A stretch of DNA of 64,000 nt from Formosa sp. Hel1_31_208 (lineage in GTDB: Bacteria; Bacteroidota; Bacteroidia; Flavobacteriales; Flavobacteriaceae), in NCBI RefSeq assembly GCF_900104785.1, contig NZ_LT629733.1:1892501-1956500 (forward strand), read 5' to 3'. The position numbers were made by a program, and so were the translations under genes. Below, in pieces: positions 1-9,200 of this stretch. Below the pieces are notes generated by a model. It was not told the origin of the DNA, made no database searches, and worked only from the letters and a program-made list of their open reading frames with translations. Every line of letters begins with the position of its first letter. Positions within the stretch are counted from its first letter, which is position 1.

Positions 1-50
1 TTTAAGATGTTTTAATTAGAGACAATTTATTAATTAATTTATAAACTAGT

Positions 51-389
51 ATGTCAATATTATCTTCAATTTTTGGAAAAAAAACATCTCAAAATGATGC
101 TTTAATAGTTCTTAAACCCAATGATTTCAGGCAACAAATAGAAGAGAAAAAAGTGCAACTCATCGATGTAAGAACGCCTAAAGAATATATGTCTGGTCAT
201 ATTAAAGGGGCCAAAAATATTGATTTTTTCTCAAGCAAATTTACTATTGAGTTCAATAAGCTCAATCAAGAATTGCCAGTATATGTATATTGTAGAAGTG
301 GTGTTCGAAGCAGGCAAGCTGGTAAAAAATTAACCAAAATGGGTTTTATAAAGATCTATGATTTAAAAGGAGGAATCTTAAATTATTAA
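51..389 (+). CDS. Rhodanese-like single-domain sulfurtransferase
   Basis: A 112-residue protein made of one rhodanese domain. The IDVRTPKEY motif near residues 38-46 and the active-site loop CRSGVRS with Cys81 are intact, so it should accept sulfane sulfur as a cysteine persulfide. There is no signal peptide, so it is cytoplasmic, though the N-terminal dozen residues are hydrophobic. The cytochrome gene begins 3 nt after its stop, so the two are co-transcribed. The donor and acceptor are unknown; the thioredoxin downstream is a plausible reductant and the DUF2892 protein a plausible membrane partner, because in YgaP a rhodanese and a similar membrane segment are fused. The operon may begin left of the window. 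Confidence 0.9.
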   Translation: MSILSSIFGKKTSQNDALIVLKPNDFRQQIEEKKVQLIDVRTPKEYMSGHIKGAKNIDFFSSKFTIEFNKLNQELPVYVYCRSGVRSRQAGKKLTKMGFIKIYDLKGGILNY

Positions 390-392
390 ACC

Positions 393-1400
393 ATGAAAAA
401 TTTCATACTTGGTCTAATGACCATCACATTAGTTTTTAGTTGTAATCAAACAAATAAAAACACGTCCTATAGTGCTGTAGACACGATGAATAATGAAAGT
501 ACACATCCAGGAAAAAAATTAATGGAAACACATTGTTATGTTTGCCATAGTCCCTCTGCTAGCCATGACGATAGAATTGCACCGCCAATGATTGCAGTCA
601 AAAAACATTACCTAAAAGATGGGATGAGCAAAGAGGAATTTATAAATGACATGCAGTTCTGGATCAACAATCCTACAGAAGACAATGTAAAAATGTTTGG
701 AGCCGTGAGACGTTTTGGGTTAATGCCTAAGCAAGTATTTCCTGAGGAGACCATTAAGCACATTTCAGATTATATATATGATAATGACATAGAGCAACCA
801 GGATGGTTTAAAGAACATTTTAAATCCGAAAAAGGCAAACACAATGGCAAAGGGCAAGGTCATGGCAAGGCAGAGCGAATGCGCAAAAAACAGGTGCAAA
901 ATGACGTTAACAGTATCACAAATGAAGAGAGAGGTTTACATTATGCTTTGACGACCAAGGCTGTTTTAGGTAAGAACCTAATGAGAACACTTCAACTGAA
1001 AGGCACCTCTGCTGCCTTAGAATTTTGCAATACAAGAGCTTATCCTTTAACCGATAGTATGGCCTTAGTTCATAATGCGTCTATAAAACGTGTTACAGAC
1101 AAACCAAGAAATCCAAACAATCTTGCGAGTTCATCTGAACTTAGCCACATTAAACGTTTTAAAAAACAGCTAAATGCTAATTTAGAAATTGAACCTATCG
1201 TTACCGAAACAAATGAAAAAGTTCACGTATATTATCCCATCATTACAAATGAAATGTGCTTGCAATGTCATGGTACTCCAAATCAAGGCATAAAAAAAGA
1301 AACATTAAATAAACTCGTACAATTATATCCAAACGATAAAGCGACAGGATATACAATCAATGAATTACGAGGTATATGGAGTATTACTTTTGATAAATAA
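393..1400 (+). CDS. Cytochrome c / DUF3365-type haem lipoprotein
   Basis: A 335-residue exported protein. Residues 1-17 are a lipoprotein signal ending in VFSC (Cys17), so it should be membrane-anchored in the periplasm. Two haem c motifs are visible: CYVCH at 48-52 and CLQCH at 289-293. The first belongs to a short cytochrome-like region, the second to a C-terminal part resembling DUF3365 (Tll0287-like sensor/haem domain). A basic, Gly/Lys-rich linker near residues 145-165 separates them. It lies inside the rhodanese-thioredoxin operon, so electron transfer linked to thiol or sulfur chemistry is likely, but no reaction can be assigned. The two-haem fusion is clear; the DUF3365 name is from recognition of the family pattern. 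Confidence 0.8.
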   Translation: MKNFILGLMTITLVFSCNQTNKNTSYSAVDTMNNESTHPGKKLMETHCYVCHSPSASHDDRIAPPMIAVKKHYLKDGMSKEEFINDMQFWINNPTEDNVKMFGAVRRFGLMPKQVFPEETIKHISDYIYDNDIEQPGWFKEHFKSEKGKHNGKGQGHGKAERMRKKQVQNDVNSITNEERGLHYALTTKAVLGKNLMRTLQLKGTSAALEFCNTRAYPLTDSMALVHNASIKRVTDKPRNPNNLASSSELSHIKRFKKQLNANLEIEPIVTETNEKVHVYYPIITNEMCLQCHGTPNQGIKKETLNKLVQLYPNDKATGYTINELRGIWSITFDK

Positions 1401-1412
1401 ATTAAGTTAGGG

Positions 1413-1706
1413 ATGAGCAAATTTTCAGAATTAATAAATCAACAGAAGCCTGTTTTAATCGACTTTTTTGCAGAGTGGTGTGGTCCATGTAAAATGATGA
1501 GTCCAATTTTAAAGGATGTCAAAGACACACTAGGAGATGACGTATCTATTATCAAAATTGATGTTGATAAAAATCAATCATTAGCTTCTAAATATCAAGT
1601 GAGAGGTGTACCTACCTTATTGTTATTTAAAAACGGCAAACAAATTTGGAGACAATCAGGAATGGTTCAAAAAGACGATTTAATTCAGGTCATAACCAGC
1701 AATTAA
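1413..1706 (+). CDS. Thioredoxin
   Basis: A 97-residue single thioredoxin domain without a signal peptide, hence cytoplasmic. The catalytic WCGPC is at residues 22-26 and the cis-proline motif GVPT follows at about residue 67. Length is slightly below the usual 105. It is the third gene of the redox operon, 12 nt after the cytochrome, and the methyltransferase starts 2 nt after its stop. It probably reduces the rhodanese persulfide or disulfides generated by neighbouring proteins; that role is inferred from position only. It is unlikely to be the main housekeeping thioredoxin of the cell, but the sequence cannot exclude that. Confidence 0.92.
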   Translation: MSKFSELINQQKPVLIDFFAEWCGPCKMMSPILKDVKDTLGDDVSIIKIDVDKNQSLASKYQVRGVPTLLLFKNGKQIWRQSGMVQKDDLIQVITSN

Positions 1707-1708
1707 TA

Positions 1709-2296
1709 ATGGATTTAAATGCAGATTTTTGGGATCAACGTTATCAAGATGAGACCACTGGTTGGGACTTAGGAGAAGTGTCTCCTCCAATTAAAGCGTA
1801 TATTGATCAGATAGATGATAAGGCCATTTCTATTTTGATTCCAGGTGGAGGAAATGCGTATGAGGCAGAATATTTATTTCGAAAAGGTTTTCATAATGTT
1901 TTTGTGATTGACCTTTCGGAAACAGCACTGAGAAATATTAAATCTAGAATCCCTGATTTTCCTGCGGAACAACTATTAAACGGGAATTTTTTTGAATTAG
2001 ATAGAACCTTCGATTTGATATTGGAACAAACCTTTTTTTGTGCGATTCACCCAGATCTAAGAAACGACTACGTCACCAAAATGAATAGATTACTTGCAGT
2101 AAAAGGAAAGTTAGCTGGAGTACTATTTAATGTACCACTTTATACCGATCGTCCTCCGTTTGGGGGTTCTAAATCAGAATATATAAAGCGTTTTAAGCGA
2201 TTTTTTAATATCTTGTTAATGGAAAAGGCTCATAATTCACATGAGTCTAGAATAGGTAGGGAGTTGTTTTTTATTCTAGAAAAGAAGTCTAATTAA
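1709..2296 (+). CDS. TPMT-family SAM-dependent methyltransferase
   Basis: A 195-residue class I methyltransferase of the thiopurine S-methyltransferase type. Visible marks are the N-terminal WDQRYQ and GWDLGE signatures, the SAM-binding loop PGGGNAYEA at residues 45-53, the acidic strand end VIDLS near 70, and LEQTFFCAI in the post-SAM region. A longer reading frame runs back to 1646 into the thioredoxin gene; ATG at 1709 is chosen because the family start MDLNADFWDQ fits and it lies directly after the thioredoxin stop. Known members methylate thiols, sulfide, selenium or tellurium species. With rhodanese and thioredoxin as neighbours, methylation of small thiols or sulfide is the likeliest job, but this is inference. 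Confidence 0.85.
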   Translation: MDLNADFWDQRYQDETTGWDLGEVSPPIKAYIDQIDDKAISILIPGGGNAYEAEYLFRKGFHNVFVIDLSETALRNIKSRIPDFPAEQLLNGNFFELDRTFDLILEQTFFCAIHPDLRNDYVTKMNRLLAVKGKLAGVLFNVPLYTDRPPFGGSKSEYIKRFKRFFNILLMEKAHNSHESRIGRELFFILEKKSN

Positions 2297-2313
2297 CTAT
2301 AAAATTAAATCAT

Positions 2314-2517
2314 ATGAAAGCAAATATGGGAAATGCAGATCGTATCATCAGGATACTAATAGCGGTAGTTGTAGGAGTGTTGTATTGGCAAGGTAGTATT
2401 GAAGGTACATTGGCATATATACTTATTGGGTTGTCAATAGTTTTTATACTTACAAGCCTCGTAAATTTTTGTCCGTTATATGCATTGTTTGGTATCAAAA
2501 CATGCAAAACAAAATAA
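2314..2517 (+). CDS. DUF2892 small membrane protein
   Basis: A 67-residue protein with two hydrophobic helices (about residues 11-26 and 31-48) and the DUF2892 hallmarks: MGNADRIIR at the start and a C-terminal CPLYALFGIKT. This domain is the membrane part of YgaP, where it is fused to a rhodanese; here the rhodanese is encoded separately at the head of the same operon. It probably anchors or exchanges sulfane sulfur with that partner at the inner membrane. Another DUF2892 gene lies at 9865-10077. A direct repeat of AATGACATA and a small hairpin (2531-2561) follow the stop codon. Confidence 0.85.
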   Translation: MKANMGNADRIIRILIAVVVGVLYWQGSIEGTLAYILIGLSIVFILTSLVNFCPLYALFGIKTCKTK

Positions 2518-2545
2518 CAAAAGCATCTTAAATGACATACTTATT

Positions 2546-2561
2546 AATGACATAAGTCATT
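2546..2561. repeat. Palindrome with upstream half repeat
   Basis: AATGAC and GTCATT flank a 4-nt ATAA centre at 2546-2561, followed by four T. The left part, AATGACATA, is also present as a direct repeat at 2531-2539. It sits between the DUF2892 gene and the 48-residue membrane peptide. It could be a short hairpin at the end of the first mRNA or an operator for a dimeric regulator; the sequence does not decide between these. Confidence 0.4.
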
Positions 2562-2619
2562 TTTAAAATGAATATACGGTGTTACTTTTACCCAAGTTAT
2601 ATCACTTAAATTAACTCTT

Positions 2620-2766
2620 ATGATACTGTATAATACATTTCTATACAACTCTAATGCTACTGTAATTTTAGTGGCTGTTTTTGGTTTAGTTTGTCTGGTT
2701 TTAATAGGTTTTTTAGTAAAATTTATGACCGGAGGAGACACAAAAACCAAAGATGCTAGCGAGTAG
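2620..2766 (+). CDS. 48-residue single-span membrane peptide
   Basis: A short open frame of 48 codons starting at ATG 2620 and ending at TAG 2764. It encodes a polar N-terminus (MILYNTFLYNSNA), one strongly hydrophobic helix at about residues 14-36 and a charged tail rich in Lys, Asp and Thr. The neighbouring operon genes lie on the same strand and a clear terminator follows 14 nt after its stop, which supports it as the last gene of the transcript. I do not recognise a family. A longer frame on the opposite strand over the same bases lacks protein-like composition and is taken as a shadow. Confidence 0.65.
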   Translation: MILYNTFLYNSNATVILVAVFGLVCLVLIGFLVKFMTGGDTKTKDASE

Positions 2767-2779
2767 TATTTTTAGTCTT

Positions 2780-2818
2780 AAAAAAAAGGAGAGCAGTTCA
2801 AATGCGCTCCTTTTTTTT
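2780..2818 (+). terminator. Rho-independent terminator of the redox operon
   Basis: A-rich stem AAAAAAAGGAG pairs with CTCCTTTTTTT across an imperfect inner stem and a loop near 2797-2802. The T run at 2811-2818 makes it a typical terminator for the operon that ends at 2766. Confidence 0.8.
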
Positions 2819-2930
2819 GCATTAATTTTTAAATACCTGACGCTGCAATGAAAATAGAGCATTACTATGTCATCATTATAACCTGAAATAACTGAGAGAT
2901 GATTTAAGTTGCATCTAAAGGATCAGTTTA

Positions 2931-3008
2931 ATGTTGCAACTTCTGCAGATTGTAATCCTGATGATAGTGTGATTATTAGTTTTTTGGTTGGTTAGTGAAA
3001 GATATTAA
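2931..3008 (+). pseudogene. Possible broken 25-residue membrane peptide
   Basis: The frame starts at ATG 2931, reads MLQLLQIVILMIV, meets TGA at 2970-2972, then continues in the same frame as LLVFWLVSERY to TAA at 3006-3008. Read through as one residue, this would be a single hydrophobic helix with a charged tail, and a terminator begins about 20 nt later. It may be a tiny gene inactivated by one base change (TGG to TGA would explain it), or chance. Flavobacteria use TGA as a stop, so functional read-through is not expected. Confidence 0.25.
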
Positions 3009-3026
3009 TTGATTTTAATATCATAG

Positions 3027-3061
3027 AAAAGAGAGTTTTTTAAGCTCTCTTTCTTTTTTTT
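3027..3061 (+). terminator. Rho-independent terminator
   Basis: AAAGAGAG (3028-3035) pairs perfectly with CTCTCTTT (3045-3052), followed by CTTTTTTTT. No intact gene precedes it within 260 nt, so it ends either a short untranslated transcript or a lost small gene. Confidence 0.75.
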
Positions 3062-3090
3062 GCACAGCTTATATAGCCTGACGAATATCA

Positions 3091-3121
3091 TTGTGATATC
3101 CTTATTTATCAAATACTTTTG
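3091..3121 (+). promoter_or_regulatory. Bacteroidota promoter for the DUF4405/efflux operon
   Basis: TTG at 3091-3093 and TACTTTTG at 3114-3121 are 20 nt apart, matching the Bacteroidota -33/-7 pattern (TTG, TAnnTTTG). Transcription would begin at about 3128, 26 nt before the DUF4405 start at 3154. Confidence 0.55.
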
Positions 3122-3153
3122 ATTGTAATTTAAATACCATTTCATGGCATGGC

Positions 3154-3603
3154 ATGGAAAAGTCTGGAAAAGTAATACGAAAATCTATTTTAAATTTTGG
3201 CATAAATGCAAGTATGACATTGTGTATGTCGGCGATTATTGGTATCGGATTTCTTATCAAATATACTTTGATTTCAGGACAAGATCGCTGGGAAGTTTAT
3301 GGTCGTAATGTAGAACTCTATTTGCTTGGAATGGATAGGCATCAATGGGGAATGCTCCACCTTATTTTGGGATTTATATTGTTAGCTTTATTAATAGCTC
3401 ATATCATTCTTCACTGGAAAGTTATTACTAATGTGTATCGGAAAATTATCACGGTGCCACTAGCAAAAAAAATAGTGGCTTTAGTTTTCATTTTGATATG
3501 TGCATCAATGGTTATCGTACCATTTTTTATTCAACCAGAAATCGAAACTAATAAAAAGGAAATGGGAAGAAAGGTAACACTTGTTACAGACCTTAGTGAT
3601 TAG
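3154..3603 (+). CDS. DUF4405 membrane protein
   Basis: A 149-residue integral membrane protein with three hydrophobic helices (about residues 19-39, 71-92 and 109-128). The conserved block HQWGMLHL followed by HIILHWKV carries the histidines typical of DUF4405, a family related to the cytochrome b561-like membrane haem proteins; the spaced histidines could bind haem. It is the first gene after the promoter at 3091-3121, and the outer-membrane efflux gene follows. Three closely placed ATGs occur (within TGGCATGGCATGG); 3154 gives the most compact fit. A redox or sensory role beside the efflux pump is possible but not shown. Confidence 0.8.
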   Translation: MEKSGKVIRKSILNFGINASMTLCMSAIIGIGFLIKYTLISGQDRWEVYGRNVELYLLGMDRHQWGMLHLILGFILLALLIAHIILHWKVITNVYRKIITVPLAKKIVALVFILICASMVIVPFFIQPEIETNKKEMGRKVTLVTDLSD

Positions 3604-3656
3604 TGTTACTGACTTCCGCCTTATCAGAATGTACTTTTGTATCACACTTATTAATT

Positions 3657-4967
3657 ATGAAACATATCATTTTTACCTATATTATTTTAGTCGGTTCTTT
3701 AGCTTCTCGAGCAATGGCTCAAGAGGTAGTGCCAATAACAAAATTGGAAGTCATTGCAAAGGTTATGACCAACAACACTGCGATAAAAATTTCCGAAGAA
3801 ACCTATAATGTAGCTAAGGCAGATTATAGGCAGACAAATGCGATATTCTTACCGAGTATCACTGCGAGTCATACAGGTATTGCAACTACAAATCCTTTAA
3901 TGGCTTTTGGTTCTAAACTCAATCAAGAATTATTAACACCAAATGATTTTAATCCGGCATTACTTAATGATCCATCTCAAATTCAAAATTTTGCTACCAA
4001 AATTGAAGTTCAACAACCATTAATCAATATAGATGGTGTTTATCAGCGCAAAGCAGCCAGATCAAAAATGGAAGCTATGTCGTTTCAGAATAAACGAACC
4101 ACAGAATACCTAGAGTTTGAAGCTGAAAAGGCTTATATGCAATTGCAGTTGGCTCATAAAGGCGTTGACGTTATAGAAAAAGCACTTCAAGTAGCTTTTG
4201 AAAACAAACGACTCGCTAATAATCAATATGAACAAGGTTATATCCAGCGATCTGATGTATTAAATGTTGAAGTTCGAGTCACCGAAATTCAAAATCAGCT
4301 GCAAACAGCTGAAAGCAATGTCCTAAATGCTTCAAACTACCTTTCATATTTAATGAATGAGGATGACTCTAAAGTCTATATCCCTGTGGATACTTTAGCG
4401 ACCAATGTTCTAAATACGTTTGCTACAAATGTTCCTGAGAGCCGTTCTGATATTATGGCAATGCAATTAGTGTCAAAGGCTTATGAGGCTGTCAATAAAT
4501 CGGATAGAATGGCATTTTTACCTCGATTAAATGCCTTTGGTAGTTATGAATTATATGACAATGAGGTATTTCAAGCGAATGCAAATGGTTACTTATTTGG
4601 CGCTCAGCTCAGCTGGGATATATTTCAGGGATCAAAACGTTTTGGGAAAGCGCAAAAGAGTAAAGCAGAATATGAAAAATCTAAACTAGAGTACCAACAA
4701 TATGTCTCCAAGAGTAATCTGGAACTGAATAAAGCAAAACGTATGTTTGTAGACGCACAAAATAAACTCATACTAACCACTTTAGCTATGCAGCAATCTG
4801 CAGAAGCGTTGCGCATAAGAACCAATAGATTTAAAGAAGGTTTAGAAAAAACGACAGATTTACTCCTAGTTGAAACCCAATATGCACAAAAACAACTAGA
4901 GTATTACCAAACCATTTTTGAGTACAATTTTGCTCAGGCATATGTAACCTTTTTAACCGAAGAATAA
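3657..4967 (+). CDS. TolC-family outer-membrane efflux protein
   Basis: A 436-residue outer-membrane channel subunit. A signal peptide covers about residues 1-22, ending AMAQ. Two long alpha-helical repeats with heptad character follow, each ending in a short beta region, as in the OEP/TolC fold; the motif NQYEQGYI in the first repeat and TNRFKEGL in the second are the usual RYxxG-like positions. The frame is open back to 3603, but ATG 3657 is chosen because the signal peptide starts there. It precedes the adaptor and pump genes, so it should form the exit duct of that tripartite system. Confidence 0.9.
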   Translation: MKHIIFTYIILVGSLASRAMAQEVVPITKLEVIAKVMTNNTAIKISEETYNVAKADYRQTNAIFLPSITASHTGIATTNPLMAFGSKLNQELLTPNDFNPALLNDPSQIQNFATKIEVQQPLINIDGVYQRKAARSKMEAMSFQNKRTTEYLEFEAEKAYMQLQLAHKGVDVIEKALQVAFENKRLANNQYEQGYIQRSDVLNVEVRVTEIQNQLQTAESNVLNASNYLSYLMNEDDSKVYIPVDTLATNVLNTFATNVPESRSDIMAMQLVSKAYEAVNKSDRMAFLPRLNAFGSYELYDNEVFQANANGYLFGAQLSWDIFQGSKRFGKAQKSKAEYEKSKLEYQQYVSKSNLELNKAKRMFVDAQNKLILTTLAMQQSAEALRIRTNRFKEGLEKTTDLLLVETQYAQKQLEYYQTIFEYNFAQAYVTFLTEE

Positions 4968-5037
4968 CCGCTAAACATCCCGCGAGGAGACACAGAAGAT
5001 AGAATACAATTTAGATCTCAATAAAAATAAATTTAAA

Positions 5038-6117
5038 ATGAAAAAACACATATACCTCTTAATCATAATTATAGTATCTATAATTACAACTAGTTGCGGT
5101 AACGAAGACAAAAAAGTAGTTGCAGATGACTCACCTGCGATATCTGTTAAAGTCAGTGAGGTAAGTACTAATGGAAAAAATCCTTTTTTATCAGTAAGCG
5201 GAAAAATTCAAGCTTCAAATAGAGCCGATTTAAGCACCAGAATGATGGGTTATGTTAACAAAGTGCACGTTAATGTTGGGGATAAAGTGACTAAAGGTCA
5301 ATTATTAGTTGCTATCAATAACACCGATTTACAAGCTAAAAAGGCACAGGTTAATGCGAGTATCACTGAAGCAACTGCTGCTTTCAATAATGCGCAAAAA
5401 GATTATAACCGCTTCAAAAATTTGTTTGCTGATAATAGTGCGACACAAAAAGAAATGGATGATATGACCGCCAATTTTGAAATGGCAAAAGCACGATTAG
5501 AAGCTGCGAACCAAATGAAAAATGAAGTTAATGCACAGTTTGCTTACAGTAATATTACAGCACCTTTTAGTGGAATAGTCACGAGTAAAAATGTTGAGGC
5601 TGGCAATATGGCAAATCCTGGAATACCCTTAATAAGTATAGAAACACCTGGAGATTTTGAAGTGATGGCAATGGTTCCAGAAACTGAAATCTCAGAAATT
5701 AAAAAAGAAACTTTGGTTGATGTAATAATCAAATCTATAAATACGGTCTTGAAAGGAAAAGTAACTGAAGTGAGTTCATCCGCAACACACACAGGAGGGC
5801 AATATTTGGTAAAAATTGATTTGGATAAAACAGATGCTAACATTATGTCTGGTATGTTTACAACGGTTCAATTTCCTATAGAAAGAAAAACACAACCTGA
5901 ATTAGTATTGCTTCCAATAGAAGCAATTGTAACGAACGGTCAGTTGTCTGGAGTTTATACAGTAAGTCAAAGCAATACTGCCTTATTGCGTTGGTTGCGA
6001 TTAGGAAGAACTTATGGAGATCAAGTGGAAGTATTATCAGGTTTAAATATGGATGAAACATATATCGTTTCAGCCGAAGGAAAGCTTTATAATGGTGTTA
6101 AAGTGAGTATTCAATAA
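5038..6117 (+). CDS. RND efflux periplasmic adaptor lipoprotein
   Basis: A 359-residue membrane fusion protein. A lipoprotein signal ends in TTSC (Cys20). The order of parts is the family's: first lipoyl half around residues 65-100 (GYVNKVHVNVGDKV), alpha-hairpin about 100-165, second lipoyl half with ITAPFSGIV near 178, beta-barrel and membrane-proximal domains to the C-terminus. It links the inner-membrane pump encoded next to the TolC-type channel encoded before it. The substrate cannot be read from the sequence; no His- or Met-rich metal-binding stretches are present. Confidence 0.92.
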   Translation: MKKHIYLLIIIIVSIITTSCGNEDKKVVADDSPAISVKVSEVSTNGKNPFLSVSGKIQASNRADLSTRMMGYVNKVHVNVGDKVTKGQLLVAINNTDLQAKKAQVNASITEATAAFNNAQKDYNRFKNLFADNSATQKEMDDMTANFEMAKARLEAANQMKNEVNAQFAYSNITAPFSGIVTSKNVEAGNMANPGIPLISIETPGDFEVMAMVPETEISEIKKETLVDVIIKSINTVLKGKVTEVSSSATHTGGQYLVKIDLDKTDANIMSGMFTTVQFPIERKTQPELVLLPIEAIVTNGQLSGVYTVSQSNTALLRWLRLGRTYGDQVEVLSGLNMDETYIVSAEGKLYNGVKVSIQ

Positions 6118-6170
6118 GTGGTTTGAGTTGTTTTAATTCAACCATAGACATAATTAATTAAACATAAAAT

Positions 6171-6266
6171 AGCGTTAAGGATAGCAGCGACATCCTTTTT
6201 ACAACAGTTAGAGTTATCAAACTCTAACACGTAAAAAGATATAGCGAATAGCCTGTAAAAACGCCC
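6171..6266 (-). repeat. Structured extragenic repeat, copy A
   Basis: Between adaptor and pump genes lies a 96-nt element built as a hairpin. The perfect core GTTAGAGTT (6207-6215) / AACTCTAAC (6220-6228) with a 4-nt loop is enclosed by a second stem (ATCCTTTTTAC with GTAAAAAGAT, one bulge). Its edges, read on the minus strand, resemble the extragenic elements I know from many Flavobacteriaceae (GGCTATTCGCTATATC at one edge, a GGAT...GCTGCTATCC part at the other). The family assignment is from memory. It interrupts the operon without removing either gene. Confidence 0.6.
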
Positions 6267-6281
6267 AAAAAGAGATAGGAA

Positions 6282-9200
6282 ATGAAAGAAGGTATCGCAG
6301 GTAAAATTGCTAAAATATTTATACAATCAAAACTCACAGTGTTGTTAATGATTGTATTTATGGTGGTTGGTGTGTATAGCTCGTTTTTAATTCCACGTGA
6401 GGAAGAGCCTCAGATTGATGTACCCATCGCCGATATTTTTGTGGGTTATCCTGGAGCAAGTCCTACGGAAGTAGAATCACGCGTGATTAAGCCTTTGGAG
6501 CAATTAATTTCGAATATTAAAGGAGTAGAGTATGTCTATTCTACTGCCATGAAAGAACAAGGCATGGTGATTGTCCAGTTTTATGTAGGCGAAGATATTG
6601 AGCGTTCATTTGTAAAACTATACAATGAAATCAATAAGAATATGGATGTGATGCCTCAAGGCGTTACGTTTCCCTTGGTTAAAACGCGCGCTATTGATGA
6701 TGTGCCCATGTTAGGTTTAACCCTGTGGAGTGAAACTTATGATGATTACCAATTAAGTCAAATAGCTCAAGAGTTAGAGGCTGAAATCAAAAAGATAAAC
6801 GATGTGGCTATTACCCATAAAATTGGGGGAAGAAATCGTCAATTACGAGTAGTGTTGGATAAAGAAAAATTGGCTTCAAGCGGACTAGATTTCTTGTCCG
6901 TAGCTGAAATGATTAAAGTCAATAATAGTCAGCTCAATTCAGGTCGTTTTGATAAAAACGATACAGAGTTTATCATAAACACTGGTAAATTTTTAGAATC
7001 GGTTACTGATGTTGAAAATTTAGTTGTTGGAGTACAACAGCATCAACCTATTTACTTAAAGCAAGTCGCAACGATTATTGATGGACCAGAAGTACCACAA
7101 AATTATGTGAGCTTAGGATTTGGTCAAGGCAGTGAGAAAGCATCAAATTACACCTCTGAATATCCTGCTGTTACCATTTCTGTTGCCAAAAGAAAAGGTG
7201 CTGATGCTATGAAAATAGCAGAAGTGATATTAGATAAGGTCGATCATTTACGCTTAACGTTAATACCAGATGATGTTCATGTAGAAATTACCAGAAATTA
7301 TGGGGAAACGGCTTCGCATAAAGTGTCAGAATTACTGTTGCACCTTATAGGTTCTATTATTGCGGTAACCTTTGTAGTCATGCTAGCCATGGGATGGCGC
7401 GGTGGGCTAGTGGTGTTTTTATCAGTACCAATAACATTTGCATTAACCTTGTTAAGTTACTACATGCTTGATTACACGCTTAACCGAATTACATTATTTG
7501 CTTTGGTGTTTGTCACTGGAATAGTGGTGGACGATTCCATCATTATTGCCGAAAATATGCATAGGCATTTCAAAATGAAGCGCCTTCCTTTTAAACAAGC
7601 TGCTTTATATGCAATTAACGAAGTTGGAAACCCGACTATTTTAGCGACGTTTACCGTGATTGCATCTGTATTACCTATGGCTTTTGTATCAGGTTTAATG
7701 GGGCCTTATATGGCGCCAATGCCTATAGGGGCATCTATCGCCATGATTTTATCGCTGTTCGTAGCATTAACTATTACACCATATTTAGGGTATATCTTTT
7801 TAAGAGAAAAAGATAAAAAAGGAAAGGAGACAACAGTAGAGAAACCACTAGAAGAGACATTAATCTATCGTATTTACAACAAGTATGAACGGCCTTTAAT
7901 GGAGAGTAAATCGAAACGTTGGTTGTTTTTAGGAGGAACTTTTCTGCTTTTAATTGGCACTATGGTTCTGTTTTTCACGAAATCGGTGGCCGTTAAAATG
8001 TTACCTTTTGATAACAAGAATGAATTTCAGGTGGTTATAGATATGCCAGAAGGGACGACACTTGAACGCACTGGTGTTGTAGGCCAAGAGATTGCCCAAT
8101 ATTTATCCACACGACCGGAAGTCGTGAATTACCAAAATTATATAGGCACCTCTGCACCCATAACATTTAATGGTTTAGTGCGTCATTACGATTTACGAGG
8201 TGGAAGCAATATGGCAGATATTCAAGTCAATTTAATAGATAAGGGTGAACGATCGGCTCAAAGTCATGACATTGCAAAACTATTACGTCCCGACATTCAG
8301 AAAATTGCTTCGAAATACAATGCAAACGTAAAACTCGTTGAGGTGCCACCAGGACCTCCTGTATTGTCTACTATTGTTGCGGAAGTTTATGGTCCTGATT
8401 ATGAGAAACAGATTAGCATTGCTAATAGCGTACAAGACATCTTAAAAAACACTGAAGATGTTGTTGATGTCGATTGGATGGTAGAAGCAGATCAAATAGA
8501 ATACCAGTTTGAAATTAATAAAGAGAAAGCCATGTTATATGGTGTTGCACCACAGCAAATTGCTCATACAATGCATATGGCATTGTCTAATGGAGCCATC
8601 ACAAATTTATATGATGAGGATGCAGTTAATCAGGTGGGTTTAGTTTTATCTCTAGATGAAAAAGAAAAATCTACTATTACTGATATTTCACAATTAAAAA
8701 TAAAATCCAAACAAGGAATTATGATGCCCATTGCAGATTTGGTAACGATTAAAGAAGCCACAAATGCTAAAAGTATTTATCGAAAAAACCAAAAGCGCGT
8801 GGTATATGTGTTGGCAGATATGGCAGGCGAACTAGAAAGTCCGGCTTATGCTATTTTAGGTATGGAGGAGAGACTTAAATCCATACCGCTACCAGAAGGT
8901 TATAACATCAATGAAATGTATTTAGGGCAACCAGACTATGAAGATAATTACACGGTTAAATGGGATGGGGAATGGCAAATTACTTTAGAAGTATTTAGAG
9001 ATTTAGGAATTGCATTTTTGGGAGCAATAATCTTGATTTATATATTAATTGTAGGGTGGTTTCAAAACTTTAAAGCTCCAATCGTTATGATGGTAGCGAT
9101 ACCGTTATCACTGATCGGGATTATTCTTGGACACTGGATTATGGGGGCATTCTTTACGGCAACTTCGTTTATTGGGATGATTGCATTGGCAGGAATTATG

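Larger units (their letters stand above)
2821..3153. other. Intergenic region between redox and efflux operons
   Basis: No intact gene is seen. The stretch holds an inverted repeat (AAGTTGCA 2906-2913 with TGCAACTT 2935-2942), a 25-codon hydrophobic frame broken by TGA (2931-3008), a second terminator (3027-3061) and a promoter candidate (3091-3121). Having a terminator of its own suggests that a short transcript, or the remnant of a small gene, lies between 2821 and 3061. Confidence 0.5.

Noticed and set aside
2546..2561. Reading TGAC-ATAA-GTCA as a binding site of a CRP/FNR-type regulator
   Set aside because: There is only one copy and no adjacent regulator gene, so a named regulator cannot be supported.
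2544..2750. Minus-strand frame opposite the 48-residue peptide
   Set aside because: Its composition is not protein-like and it reads across a converging terminator; the plus-strand peptide explains the openness.
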